Assembly: GCF_009208565.1 (NCBI RefSeq)
Contig: NZ_WFLK01000013.1
Location: forward strand, 62,001 to 126,000
DNA length: 64,000 bases
Source of the DNA: Janthinobacterium aquaticum
Lineage (GTDB): Bacteria; Pseudomonadota; Gammaproteobacteria; Burkholderiales; Burkholderiaceae_D
Direction of reading: 5' to 3'
Numbering within the stretch: position 1 is the stretch's first letter; each line of letters opens with the position of its first letter. Shown here in pieces: positions 52,749 through 61,599 of the stretch. The position numbers and the translations under genes are program-made. A model generated the notes under the pieces. That model saw only the letters and a list, made by a program, of their open reading frames with translations, ran no database searches and had not been told where the DNA came from.

Positions 52749-53843
52749 TCAGAACCGGTGCTGCATGCCCGCCATCAGGCCATGCTGGGTGTCGCCAAAT
52801 CCTTCGCTGTCGCGTGACAGGCTGACCCGCTGATTGTGCTTCGCTCTGGCATAAGCGCCCGTCAGATACAGGTCGGTGCGTTTTGACAGTGCGTAGCGGA
52901 AGCGGGCCACCAGCATGGCCGGATCAGCGTCGGTGCCGGGCGCGACATTTTTCACGTCCTGGTAATACAGCACGCTGGTCAGCGTAATGGCCGGCGTGGC
53001 CTGGTAGCTGCCACCGGCCCAGTACAGATTGGCCTGGACTTCCGGCGTATTGACCCGGGCGGCCTCCTGCAGATACGCGCGCATGGCGGCCTGCAGCTTG
53101 TAGCCGCTGCCGGCATACGACAGGCCGAAGTGGACGGCGCGCGCCTGGTCGCGTTTTCCAGTCGCTGGCAGTACGTTGCCGTTGATCTGCTCCCATGTCA
53201 GCGTGGTGGCAAACGGGCCTCTGGCCCAGGTAACCGCAGTGGCCAGCTTGCGGCTGTCGGCCAGGCCGGTCGTCTGTTCGCCGGCGCCGTACGATGCGCC
53301 GAATTTGAAGTCGCCCGCCTGGCCGGCGTATTTGACCAGGTTATCGAAACCGGTGGTCATGCCGTACTTGTTGACGACGCCGTTGGCGCGGTTCGATGCA
53401 TTACCGGTCGTGGCCCACGAATAGTAGGGCGCATAGGACATCGGATCGTAGCCGATCATGAAGTCGTAGACGGTGGTGAATGAGCGTCCGATCAATACCT
53501 TGCCAAAGCTGCCCTGCAGGCCGACGTTGGCCTGGCGCTTGAACAGTGCGCTGTCGCCGGCGCCCGTGTCGAGCGACAGGGCACCTTCGAGGTTGAAGTT
53601 CGCCTGCAGGCCGCCGCCCAGGTCTTCCACCCCGCGAAAACCAAAGCGCGAGGTGTTCATGCCGCCCGAAGACACGCGTGTGACCGTGCCGCCGCCGACG
53701 GCATTGTTGTTGGACGTCTCCACGCCTACGTCGAGCAGGCCGTAGACGGTGACGCCGGTGGCTTCTTTGGATTGAGCGTGTGCGTTGGTGGTGCACAGCA
53801 GTGCGCCTGCCGAGAGGGCCAGGGCCCTGGTCAGTTGTTTCAT
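52749..53843 (-). CDS. Burkholderiales-type general porin
   Basis: 364-aa trimeric outer-membrane porin (Gram-negative porin type 4). Signal peptide MKQLTRALALSAGALLCTTNAHA/Q, then SVTVYG-type start GVTVYGLLDVGVE, constriction-loop segment GFRGVEDLGGGLQANFNLEGAL, and closing strand DTQHGLMAGMQHRF with terminal Phe. Last gene of a cluster with a NitT/TauT-type ABC importer, 75 bp after the binding-protein gene. This suggests a matched outer-membrane entry for the importer's substrate. Confidence 0.92.
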   Translation of the reverse strand: MKQLTRALALSAGALLCTTNAHAQSKEATGVTVYGLLDVGVETSNNNAVGGGTVTRVSSGGMNTSRFGFRGVEDLGGGLQANFNLEGALSLDTGAGDSALFKRQANVGLQGSFGKVLIGRSFTTVYDFMIGYDPMSYAPYYSWATTGNASNRANGVVNKYGMTTGFDNLVKYAGQAGDFKFGASYGAGEQTTGLADSRKLATAVTWARGPFATTLTWEQINGNVLPATGKRDQARAVHFGLSYAGSGYKLQAAMRAYLQEAARVNTPEVQANLYWAGGSYQATPAITLTSVLYYQDVKNVAPGTDADPAMLVARFRYALSKRTDLYLTGAYARAKHNQRVSLSRDSEGFGDTQHGLMAGMQHRF

Positions 53844-53884
53844 GTTATCTCCTGAGTATCGTTATTGTGGTGTTGCAGACTGCT

Positions 53885-53915
53885 GCAGCCGGCGCGTGAC
53901 GCCGGCTGCTTTTTT
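53885..53915 (+). terminator. Stem-loop with T-tract facing the plus strand, between porin and binding-protein genes
   Basis: GCAGCCGGCG-cgtga-CGCCGGCTGC-TTTTTT. The T-tract follows on the plus strand, antisense to the flanking minus-strand genes, so it would stop antisense transcription or act as a processing stem-loop in the sense mRNA. Confidence 0.6.
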
Positions 53916-53918
53916 ACA

Positions 53919-54935
53919 TCAGGAGCCTTTGCGGCTCTTGATGCTGTCAATGAACAGCTCGGACCAGGTTTTCGGCCGCGTCTTGATGGTGCCGGCCAGG
54001 CCCATGAAGTCGACGTACTGCATGATGCCGACCGGGGTGGTTGAAAACTGGTTGTCAGGGTCGGCCAGCATGGCTTCCACTTCGGCTTGCGTCAGCTTGA
54101 TTTTCGAGATGCGCAAAAACGTTTCAGCCGCGCCTTTGCGGTCGCGCGCAATATAGGCATTGGCTTCTTCCTGCGCGGCCGTGAATGCCTGCGTCAGTTT
54201 CGGGTTCTGCACGGTGAACTGCTTCATCGCGAAGACTACGTCGAGCGTGATATTGCCCAGCGTGGCAGTCGAGCTCAGCACCCTCGTGATGCGCGGGTCC
54301 TTTGCTTCCTGGTACGAGAATGGCGGCGAGGTGAAGTGCGCAGTAATCTCGGTCTTGCCCGACAGCAGCGCGCCGACCGCCTCCGGGTGACCCAGGCTTA
54401 CCGTCATCGGATCGAGCTTGGCATAGTTGGGGTGGCCGAACTCCTTGGCTGCGGCCATCTGCAGCACCACGGCCGACAGCGAGGTCTTGATGCCGGGGAT
54501 GGCGATCTTGTCTTTCGGCGTGAAGTCCTTGAGCGACTTGATTTTCGGGTTGTTGGTGTTCAGCCACAGCGACGCGGTGCTCAGTGCGCCCAGGCCGATG
54601 ACTTCGGAGCGCGGAATGCCGTTTGCTTTCGACCACAGCGTGATGAAGCCCGGCGCACCCGTGCCGGCGATATCGAGGTTGCCCGACAACATGGCGTCAT
54701 TGATGACGTTGCCGCCGTCGAGCGTTGCCCAGTTGGTCGTCACATCGCCGAGACCCGCTGCCTTGGCGTGTTTCTCGATCAGTTTCTGGTCGCGCATGAC
54801 CATCAGCGGCAGGTACAGCATGCCGTAGCCGTGCGACAGGCGCACCGTATTGGCTTCGGCGTTGGCATTGCCGGCCAGCAGGGACAAGGACAGGGCGGCG
54901 CCGATGGCCAGTTTGGAAAAATTCGTCATATTCAT
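53919..54935 (-). CDS. NitT/TauT-family ABC transporter substrate-binding protein
   Basis: 338-aa periplasmic binding protein of the nitrate/sulfonate/taurine type. Signal peptide MNMTNFSKLAIGAALSLSLLAGNANA/E. Ligand-binding features: VRLSHGYGMLYLPLMVMRDQKLIEKHAKAAG, LDGGNVINDAMLSGNLDIAGTGAPGF and the hinge LKDFTPKDKIAIPG. Substrate not predictable: sulfonates, aromatics and thiamine precursors are all used in the family. Encoded 27 bp after the permease gene. Confidence 0.88.
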   Translation of the reverse strand: MNMTNFSKLAIGAALSLSLLAGNANAEANTVRLSHGYGMLYLPLMVMRDQKLIEKHAKAAGLGDVTTNWATLDGGNVINDAMLSGNLDIAGTGAPGFITLWSKANGIPRSEVIGLGALSTASLWLNTNNPKIKSLKDFTPKDKIAIPGIKTSLSAVVLQMAAAKEFGHPNYAKLDPMTVSLGHPEAVGALLSGKTEITAHFTSPPFSYQEAKDPRITRVLSSTATLGNITLDVVFAMKQFTVQNPKLTQAFTAAQEEANAYIARDRKGAAETFLRISKIKLTQAEVEAMLADPDNQFSTTPVGIMQYVDFMGLAGTIKTRPKTWSELFIDSIKSRKGS

Positions 54936-54962
54936 GTTGTCTCCGTATTTTTATAAGGTAAA

Positions 54963-55865
54963 TCAGTGGTTCTGCATGCCCCAGCGGCGGATGGTTTTCC
55001 GTTCGATGGTGGCGAAAATGAAGTTCTCGACGCACAGGCCGATCAGGATCACGAAAAACAGGCCGGCAAACACGTTGGCCGTTTCAAGCTGATTGCGGTT
55101 TTCAAAGATGAACCAGCCCAGGCCACCGCTGCCGGACGACACGCCGAAGACCAGTTCGGCAGCGATCAGCGTACGCCAGGCAAACGCCCAGCCCACTTTC
55201 AGGCCGGTCAGGATGCTGCCGAAGGCGGCAGGAATCAGGATCAGGCGCACCAGCTTGAAGCCCTTCAAGCCGTAATTCTGCCCAACCATGCGCATGGTCT
55301 GCGATACGCCGCGAAAGCCGGCATGCGTGTTCAGCGCCACGGCCCACAGGACTGAATGGACCAGCACGAAGACGATACTGCCGTTGCCCAGGCCAAACCA
55401 GATCAGCGCCAGCGGCAGCAGTGCAATCGCTGGCAGCGGATTGAACATCGATGTCAGCGTTTCCAGGAAATCGGTACCGATGCGCGAGCTGATTGCCAGG
55501 GTGGTGAGCAAGGTCGCCAGTGCGATGCCGATGCTGTAGCCGATCAGCAGGGTTTTCATCGAGACGGCGGCGCGGTCGATCAGTACGCCGCTGCCGATAC
55601 CGCCAAAAAAGGCGCGCACGGTGTCGCTGAAACTGGGGAACAGCAGCGCGTTGTCGAGCCAGCGGCCATACACTTCCCACACCAATGCCAGCAGCAGCAG
55701 GATCATGACCTTGCGCACGCCGCTGTGGCGGTACAGGTTTTCAAAGGTCGACAACGGGCGCTGGATGGCGGCGCTGTCGTGGACGGCCGGCTGGCGCACG
55801 ATTTCCGGGCGCTCGTACGGTTGCGGCTGGCCGGCAGGCGGCACGGTTTTCAAGACTGCGTTCAT
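54963..55865 (-). CDS. NitT/TauT-family ABC transporter permease
   Basis: 300-aa inner-membrane permease with six or so membrane segments; first helix begins VMILLLLALVWEVYGRWLDN. The cytoplasmic EAA loop (GFRGVSQTMRMVGQNYGLKGFKLVRLILIPAAFGSILTGLKVG) contacts the ATPase. I chose ATG at 55865 rather than the TTG at 55883, which lacks a ribosome site. It begins 14 bp after the ATPase gene. Confidence 0.9.
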   Translation of the reverse strand: MNAVLKTVPPAGQPQPYERPEIVRQPAVHDSAAIQRPLSTFENLYRHSGVRKVMILLLLALVWEVYGRWLDNALLFPSFSDTVRAFFGGIGSGVLIDRAAVSMKTLLIGYSIGIALATLLTTLAISSRIGTDFLETLTSMFNPLPAIALLPLALIWFGLGNGSIVFVLVHSVLWAVALNTHAGFRGVSQTMRMVGQNYGLKGFKLVRLILIPAAFGSILTGLKVGWAFAWRTLIAAELVFGVSSGSGGLGWFIFENRNQLETANVFAGLFFVILIGLCVENFIFATIERKTIRRWGMQNH

Positions 55866-55879
55866 GGTCGTGTCCACTT

Positions 55880-56671
55880 TCAATGTTGTGCAAACAGCAT
55901 GTCGTTAATGCGGGTTTCAAGCGCCACCTGGCTGGTGCTGCCCATCTCGGCGGCCGGAATGCTGTTCAGCTCTGCCTTGACCTGGCCAGGGTGAGGCGTC
56001 AGCAGCAGGATGCGCGTGCCGATGCGGATCGCTTCCTCGATCGAGTGGGTTACGAACAGCACCGTAAAGTGCGTGTCATCCCACAGGCGCAGCAGTTCAT
56101 CCTGCATTTTGCGGCGGGTCAGCGCATCGAGTGCGGCAAACGGTTCGTCCATCAGCAGCACGGCCGGCTCCATCGCCATGCCGCGGGCAATCGACACGCG
56201 CTGCTTCATGCCGCCCGACAGCGTATGCGGATAGCTGTCGATGAACTTCGACAGGCCCACCTTGTCAATATAGTAGGCGGCGCGTTCGGCGGCGGCCTTG
56301 CCATGCAGGCGGCCGCTCGCTTCGAGTGCAAACTCGACGTTCTCTCGCACGGTTTTCCAAGGCAACAGCTGGTCGAACTCCTGGAACACCATCATGCGTT
56401 CCGGATTTGGCTCGCGCACTTCGGTGCCGTTCAGTAGAATGCGGCCCTGCACCGGCTTCATGTAGCCGCCGATGGCCTTGAGCAGCGTCGATTTGCCGCA
56501 GCCCGATGGGCCGAGCAGGATATAGCGATCGGCCGGGTATACCTTGAAACTGACGTCCTGCGCGGCCGTGACGAGATGTTCGGTGGTCTTGTACTGGAGG
56601 GTAACCTTGTCGATTTCAAGCAAGGGTACCGGCGCGGAACCGGCCTGGCTGGCAAGTTCTGTGTTTTTCAT
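55880..56671 (-). CDS. NitT/TauT-family ABC transporter ATP-binding protein
   Basis: 263 aa. Walker A LGPSGCGKSTLLKAIGG, Q-loop MMVFQEFDQLLPWKTVREN, signature LSGGMKQRVSIARG, Walker B VLLMDEPFAALD and H-loop VTHSIEEAI, all in the TauB/SsuB form. The ATG at 56671 follows GGAGA; the open frame upstream is unrelated. First gene of the operon ATPase-permease-binding protein-porin, divergent (82 bp) from a response regulator gene. Confidence 0.92.
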   Translation of the reverse strand: MKNTELASQAGSAPVPLLEIDKVTLQYKTTEHLVTAAQDVSFKVYPADRYILLGPSGCGKSTLLKAIGGYMKPVQGRILLNGTEVREPNPERMMVFQEFDQLLPWKTVRENVEFALEASGRLHGKAAAERAAYYIDKVGLSKFIDSYPHTLSGGMKQRVSIARGMAMEPAVLLMDEPFAALDALTRRKMQDELLRLWDDTHFTVLFVTHSIEEAIRIGTRILLLTPHPGQVKAELNSIPAAEMGSTSQVALETRINDMLFAQH

Positions 56672-56753
56672 ATAGTCTCCATACGGTTTGTGAATGTTTG
56701 TCAGATCTTGCACCGCGAACCTGTAATGAAACTGACAAAAATGGAGCGGAGTA

Positions 56754-57419
56754 ATGCGAATTCTGGTTGTGGAAGACACGGTGGATGTGGCCGAAGCCAT
56801 TGTTGCTTCGCTCACGCGCATCGGCCATGTGGTCGACTGGGAAGCGCATGGCGGGCGCGCTGCGGCGCGCGTGCTCGATCCGCATTACGACCTGCTGATT
56901 CTCGACATCATGCTGCCCGGCACCGACGGTTTCGAGCTGCTCAGGCAGGTACGGTCCAAGGGACTGGCCACCAGCGTGCTGATGCTCACGGCCTGCGCCG
57001 AAATCGAGGAACGCGTCACCGCACTTGACCTCGGTGCGGATGATTATCTGGTCAAGCCCTTCGACTACCGCGAACTCGACGCGCGCATACGCATGCTGCT
57101 GCGGCGCGACGGCGGTGGCACCACCAATTTGATGGTGGTGGGCAAGGTCAGTGTCGACCGCAAGACCCGTAGCGTGCTGCTCGACGGCCGTCCGCTCGAA
57201 CTGATGCGGCGTGAAGTGACGCTGCTGGAAATCCTGCTGTCGCGCCCGGGTCGCATTTTCGGCAAGGACGAGCTGATCGACCGGCTGTTTACTGTCGACG
57301 ACAACCCGAGCGCCAATGCGGTGGAGCAGTACGTGGCGCGCCTGCGCAAAAAGCTGGTCGACGCCGGTTTTGAAATCCGCACCTTGCGCGGACTCGGCTA
57401 TCAGGTGGTGCTGGCATGA
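56754..57419 (+). CDS. OmpR-family response regulator (TctD/QseB-like)
   Basis: 221 aa. Receiver domain with phosphoacceptor Asp51 in DLLILDIMLPGTDG, switch Thr in MLTA and Lys in VKPFDYREL; C-terminal winged helix (LDGRPLELMRREVTLLEILLSRPGRIFGKDELIDRLF, NAVEQYVARLRKKL). Co-transcribed with the histidine kinase 10 bp downstream. Divergence from the ABC/porin operon makes that operon its probable target; it may also autoregulate. Confidence 0.92.
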   Translation: MRILVVEDTVDVAEAIVASLTRIGHVVDWEAHGGRAAARVLDPHYDLLILDIMLPGTDGFELLRQVRSKGLATSVLMLTACAEIEERVTALDLGADDYLVKPFDYRELDARIRMLLRRDGGGTTNLMVVGKVSVDRKTRSVLLDGRPLELMRREVTLLEILLSRPGRIFGKDELIDRLFTVDDNPSANAVEQYVARLRKKLVDAGFEIRTLRGLGYQVVLA

Positions 57420-57429
57420 GGGCGGCCCC

Positions 57430-58809
57430 ATGATCGTGGCACGGGGCTCGCTGTACACGCGCCTGGCGCTGCGTGTCAGCATGGTGATTGCCGCCAGCGC
57501 GGCAGTGCTGCTGGCGGCGATGTGGTACACCACGCAAGTGGCGGCAAACGAAGCGTATGACCGCCTGCTGACCGGCAACGCGCTGCAGATTGCCGAAAAC
57601 ACCTGGCTGCAGGGTGACAACGTGACAGTCGACGTGCCGGTGGCGGCCTTTATGCTCACGCCCGGTGTGCGCACTTTCTATACGGTGCTCGATCCGCAGG
57701 GGCGCAGCATCGCCGGCGACCCCGATTTCAAGCCGCCCATTCCGTGGGAACGCCTGGCCGAAGGGCCGCTGCTGTTTGACGGTGTCTACCAGGACGTCGA
57801 CGTGCGGATCGCCGTGCTGGGCCGGCGTCTGGCCATCGACCATGAACATCCGTGGGCAGTGGTGGCCGTGGCGCAGACCAAGGCTGCACGGCTGTCGTTT
57901 GCAAAAAGCCTGTCGGGCAATGCGCTGATCGTGATCGCCGTGATGGCCATCCTGACAGTGCTGGCCGCCACCTTCACGCTGTACCAGACGCTGGCGCCGC
58001 TCGAACGCATCGAGCGGGCGCTGGCCGAACGCGACCCAAATGACCTGGCGCCGCTGAAGATGGAGGTGCCGGCCGAAATCCATGCGCTGGTCAGCGCCAT
58101 CAACGGCTTCATGCAGCGCCTGTCGCTGCACCAGGGCTTGCTGCGCCGCGTGATCGGCGACGCCGCGCACCAGCTGCGCACACCGGTCGCCGCGCTGCTC
58201 TCGCAGGTGGAGCTGCTCTCGACCCAGTCCGATGAAACGCGCAAGCAGGCGCACCTGGTGCGCTTGCGAACGCTGACCACCAATATGGGGCGCCAGATCG
58301 GGCAACTGATCAACCACGCCATGGTGCAGCACCGGGCCGACAGCGCCATCCCGGCACGCCTGGATCTGGCCGAACTGGTACGCGGTGAAATGGCCGACAT
58401 GCTCTCGTCCTGGCACGAGCGGGACCTGCAGGCGCTCGACGTCGGCATGGACATGCCCGATCAGCCCTGCCTGATCGATGGCGACGCCACCACCTTGCGC
58501 GAGGCGGTCAAGAACGTGCTGGGCAATGCATTGCTGTATGGCGCGCCGGGCCTGCTGCATGTCAATATCGTGGCCGCTGGACCCTACTGGGAAGTGCACT
58601 TCATCGACGACGGCCCCGGTATTGCGCTTGCCAGCCAGGCCAGCGTGCGTGCGCCTTTTTCACCGCGCAGCGGCAACCGCGCGGGTGGCAGCCTGGGCTT
58701 GTCGATCGTCGAACAGGTGATGGCAGCGCACGGCGGCGCCATGCTGTTCAGCCATGACGAGGCCGGTCACTTTACTGTGGTGCTGCGTTTGCGGGCGGCA
58801 CCAGCCTGA
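57430..58809 (+). CDS. Sensor histidine kinase (TctE-like)
   Basis: 459-aa membrane kinase. TM1 near residues 14-34, a periplasmic sensor region of the 2CSK/TctE_N type (residues ~35-160: NALQIAENTWLQGDN, LLFDGVYQDVDVRIAVLGRRL), TM2 near 160-182, HAMP-like linker, H-box GDAAHQLRTPVAALLSQVELL with the phospho-His, N-box EAVKNVLGNALLYG, and G-boxes DDGPGIA and SLGLSIVEQVMAAHGG. The ATG at 57430 has no strong ribosome site, so translation is probably coupled to the regulator gene. TctE homologues sense tricarboxylates; here the linked importer is a different family. Confidence 0.9.
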   Translation: MIVARGSLYTRLALRVSMVIAASAAVLLAAMWYTTQVAANEAYDRLLTGNALQIAENTWLQGDNVTVDVPVAAFMLTPGVRTFYTVLDPQGRSIAGDPDFKPPIPWERLAEGPLLFDGVYQDVDVRIAVLGRRLAIDHEHPWAVVAVAQTKAARLSFAKSLSGNALIVIAVMAILTVLAATFTLYQTLAPLERIERALAERDPNDLAPLKMEVPAEIHALVSAINGFMQRLSLHQGLLRRVIGDAAHQLRTPVAALLSQVELLSTQSDETRKQAHLVRLRTLTTNMGRQIGQLINHAMVQHRADSAIPARLDLAELVRGEMADMLSSWHERDLQALDVGMDMPDQPCLIDGDATTLREAVKNVLGNALLYGAPGLLHVNIVAAGPYWEVHFIDDGPGIALASQASVRAPFSPRSGNRAGGSLGLSIVEQVMAAHGGAMLFSHDEAGHFTVVLRLRAAPA

Positions 58810-58828
58810 GCTGGCGGGCAGGCCAGGC

Positions 58829-59395
58829 TCACGTCATGTTCCCGCCATGATAGGAAGACGATGGCGTCGGGTCCGCTGCCGCCAGCTTGCGCTCCTCGCC
58901 TTTTTCCACCAGCAGATGGAACATCAATATCGCGGTCAGCCGTTCCACCGCCGGTGAGGTGTCGAGCAGCACGATGCTGTGGCGCGTGCGAATGGTCAGC
59001 AGCTCGGACTGCGCCCGGGCCAGCACCTGGCCGTGGTGGGTCAGCTCGAAATTCATGTCGAACAGGCTGCCTTTGAGCACGGCGCCGTCAAACGGGCCGC
59101 CGACCACGGTGACCTGCCGGCGCCAGCTCCACAGCTTGCCGCGCAGCAGATAGCTGGGGTAGCTGGCGTTGCGGCTTTCCACCTCCCAGATCGGCGCAAA
59201 TGACCACAGCTTGCGCGCGAGCACTGCCACTTCCTGTTCGCCTTGCGTAATGTTCCAGGGCTTGCGCAGCCAGCCCCATTTGCCTTTTGCCTCGTACAGC
59301 ACGGTATCGTCGTCGTCGGTAATCTGTATCTTGCCCAGCAGGCTGACCAGTTTTCTGGCGATATGCAGCGTCTTCGGAGCGGTGGCTGAGGTCAT
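58829..59395 (-). CDS. LURP-one-related (tubby-like fold) protein
   Basis: 188 aa, no signal peptide. Pattern of beta strands with conserved Trp and Gly: LVSLLGKIQITDDDDTVLYEAKGKWGWLRKPWNI, LLRGKLWSWRRQVTVVGGPFDGAVLKGSLFDMNFELTHHGQVLARA, as in LOR/tubby C-terminal-like proteins, which bind phosphoinositides in eukaryotes and are of unknown role in bacteria. The C-terminal tail (~25 residues) is low complexity. Single gene converging with the kinase gene; 19 bp separate them. Confidence 0.65.
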   Translation of the reverse strand: MTSATAPKTLHIARKLVSLLGKIQITDDDDTVLYEAKGKWGWLRKPWNITQGEQEVAVLARKLWSFAPIWEVESRNASYPSYLLRGKLWSWRRQVTVVGGPFDGAVLKGSLFDMNFELTHHGQVLARAQSELLTIRTRHSIVLLDTSPAVERLTAILMFHLLVEKGEERKLAAADPTPSSSYHGGNMT

Positions 59396-59561
59396 GGGGA
59401 GCCTTCAAAGCTGTCGATGTGACCGATTGTACAAGCCATATTGAAACCGCGTAGCGCTGCAAAATGGCGGCATGGGCGCAGCAGGGCGCAGCGTCTGGCA
59501 CGCGCCCTGTATAGTCTGCCGGCATTGTTATCCGACAACTTATCCGATAAAGGAGTTCGGC

Positions 59562-60665
59562 TTGCATTCCGAATTTATAGAGCGGCAAATTGCCCTGGTC
59601 AGTTACGGCACGCAGTTTTTGCGCAACGGCCTGGCGCTGGAGGACTGGTACCGGCACGGGATCTTTTTTGGCGCACGCCTGCAGTTCCGGCAACTGGCCG
59701 GCAACGCCTTGCTGGCCGACGACTTTACCTGGTGGCTGGGCGTATTGCAGCAAACGGGCGCAGTGCGTCTGTCGCTGCACCGGCTGGCGCAGTTCGGTAT
59801 CGACAGCCCCAGCGTGCTGCAATACCGCGAGCGCGCGGTGGTGGTGCACTTTCGCGACCGCTACCAGATCTGGGCTGTCGGTGAAGAGCGGGCCGCGTGG
59901 CTCGAGCACCCGCAACTTCCGCCCATGTCGCAGATGCCGAGGTTTCCTGATGCGACGTCCTGGGGAGGCGATATCGACAGCTACTGGTGTGTCGACGAGC
60001 GGCCAGGGCAGCTCGAGATCCCGGAGACGGACTGGAAGGCGCTGGCCAGGACCATTGCCACCGATCTCGATATCAACCTGCCCTCGAGCCGTGTGCCTGC
60101 CGGGCCGCTGTTCCTGCCGGTGTCCTCACCCGCGCCCTGGGCCAGGTTTCCATTGTTTGTCAGTGGCCCGGCGTCGTCGCTGGCGCATGGCGTGCTGGCC
60201 ACCCTGTACTCGCAATATGGCACGTACGATAACGACATGAACCCCAAGAACGAAAACAGCGACTACAGGATGGCCGACGAAGCCGGCGCGCAGCGCATCG
60301 AAGACTGGGGCCGGCGCCTGGAAGCATGGATAGGCGAAGTGCAGTTGCGCTGCGCAAACGAGATGCGCCAGAAGATGGAGCCAGGAAAATACGGGCTGGC
60401 GGCACGCGAGATGCCTGCCGAGCCTGAGCCCGCCAGGCCGGCTGCACCGGACACCAACCGGGCCGCCATATCGCATGTCGAGGCTGCCAGCGAGCAGGCA
60501 TCGCCTTCCAAAGGCAAGTGGCTGCGCCGGATTGCCTTTGTTGTGGTGCTGGCGATGATGTGCGTGCTGCTGCTGGCCGGTGCACATCTGCTGGTCGACT
60601 GGCCGTGGCTTGCGGTCGTGCCGGCCTTGCCGTGGGTGCTGCATCGGTTTCGCAAGGATTCCTGA
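59562..60665 (+). CDS. Hypothetical protein with C-terminal membrane hairpin
   Basis: Unrecognised. About 367 aa if it starts at the TTG at 59562, which has AAGGAG seven bases upstream. N-terminal ~280 residues are soluble and Trp-rich (LALEDWYRHGIFFGARLQFRQ, DDFTWWLGVLQQTGAVRL, WGGDIDSYWCVDERPG), followed by a Pro/Glu linker and two predicted membrane helices near the end (AFVVVLAMMCVLLLAGAHLL and WLAVVPALPWVL), so the bulk is probably cytoplasmic and tethered. No sequence motif for catalysis seen. Single gene between the LURP-one gene and the acetoin reductase. Confidence 0.6.
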   Translation: MHSEFIERQIALVSYGTQFLRNGLALEDWYRHGIFFGARLQFRQLAGNALLADDFTWWLGVLQQTGAVRLSLHRLAQFGIDSPSVLQYRERAVVVHFRDRYQIWAVGEERAAWLEHPQLPPMSQMPRFPDATSWGGDIDSYWCVDERPGQLEIPETDWKALARTIATDLDINLPSSRVPAGPLFLPVSSPAPWARFPLFVSGPASSLAHGVLATLYSQYGTYDNDMNPKNENSDYRMADEAGAQRIEDWGRRLEAWIGEVQLRCANEMRQKMEPGKYGLAAREMPAEPEPARPAAPDTNRAAISHVEAASEQASPSKGKWLRRIAFVVVLAMMCVLLLAGAHLLVDWPWLAVVPALPWVLHRFRKDS

Positions 60666-60819
60666 CGCTGGCAGGGCCTGATCGTGATTGTCTTGACCTG
60701 GCTCGCCGTTTTCAGCATTGCTCTATCGAACACCCTGTTCAGCCTCGCCAAAAAGGTTTGTGATGGAACCGGAACGCAGCCTGCCTGTTGCAGGCGTGCT
60801 TATTTCGGGAGAAATCACT

Positions 60820-61599
60820 ATGAGAGTCAATGGAAAAGTCGCCCTCGTTACGGGCGCAGCCCAGGGCATCGGCAAGGCGATTGCGCTGCGCCTGGCAAAA
60901 GACGGCGCCGATATCGCGCTGGTCGACCTGAACCAGGAAAAACTCGAGGCTGCTGCCGCCGAAGTGCGCGCGCTGGGTCGCAAGGCCGTCACCTTTATTG
61001 CCGATGTATCGCAACTGGCGCAAGTCACCGAGGCGGTCGCTTATGCACAGGCCGAACTGGGCGGTTTCGATATCATGGTCAACAACGCCGGCATTGCGCA
61101 GGTGCAGCCACTGCTGGACGTCACGCCCGACGAGGTCGACCGCATTATGCGCATCAACGTGCAAGGCACGCTGTGGGGCATCCAGGCGGCCGCCAAAAGC
61201 TTCAAGGCGCGCGGGCAGAAGGGCAAGATCATCAACGCCTGCTCGATTGCCGGCCATGACGGTTTTGCCCTGCTGGGCGTGTACTGCGCCACCAAGTTTG
61301 CCGTGCGCGCACTGACCCAGTCGGCCGCGCGCGAACTGGCCGGCGACGGCATTACCGTCAACGCCTATTGCCCGGGCGTGGTCGGCACCGACATGTGGGT
61401 CGAGATCGACAAGCGCATGGCCGAAGTGACCGGCGCCGAGCTGGGCGCCACCTACAAGAAATTTGTCGACGGCATCGCCCTGGGCCGCGCCGAAACGCCC
61501 GACGACGTGGCCGGCCTGGTATCGTTCCTGGCCGGCCCGGATTCGGACTATATGACCGGGCAGGCGCCGCTGATCGATGGCGGCATGGTGTACCGCTAG
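60820..61599 (+). CDS. budC: Short-chain dehydrogenase, acetoin/diacetyl reductase type
   Basis: 259-aa classical SDR that most resembles meso-2,3-butanediol dehydrogenase/(S)-acetoin-forming diacetyl reductase. NAD motif [27 protein letters not shown], catalytic Ser in [11 protein letters not shown] with Tyr-X3-Lys in [15 protein letters not shown]-terminal [19 protein letters not shown] at 60820 follows CGGGAG. No other butanediol genes (budA, budB) are near, so the exact substrate is inferred. Its stop codon overlaps that of fumC in the palindrome CTAG. Confidence 0.85.
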   Translation: MRVNGKVALVTGAAQGIGKAIALRLAKDGADIALVDLNQEKLEAAAAEVRALGRKAVTFIADVSQLAQVTEAVAYAQAELGGFDIMVNNAGIAQVQPLLDVTPDEVDRIMRINVQGTLWGIQAAAKSFKARGQKGKIINACSIAGHDGFALLGVYCATKFAVRALTQSAARELAGDGITVNAYCPGVVGTDMWVEIDKRMAEVTGAELGATYKKFVDGIALGRAETPDDVAGLVSFLAGPDSDYMTGQAPLIDGGMVYR

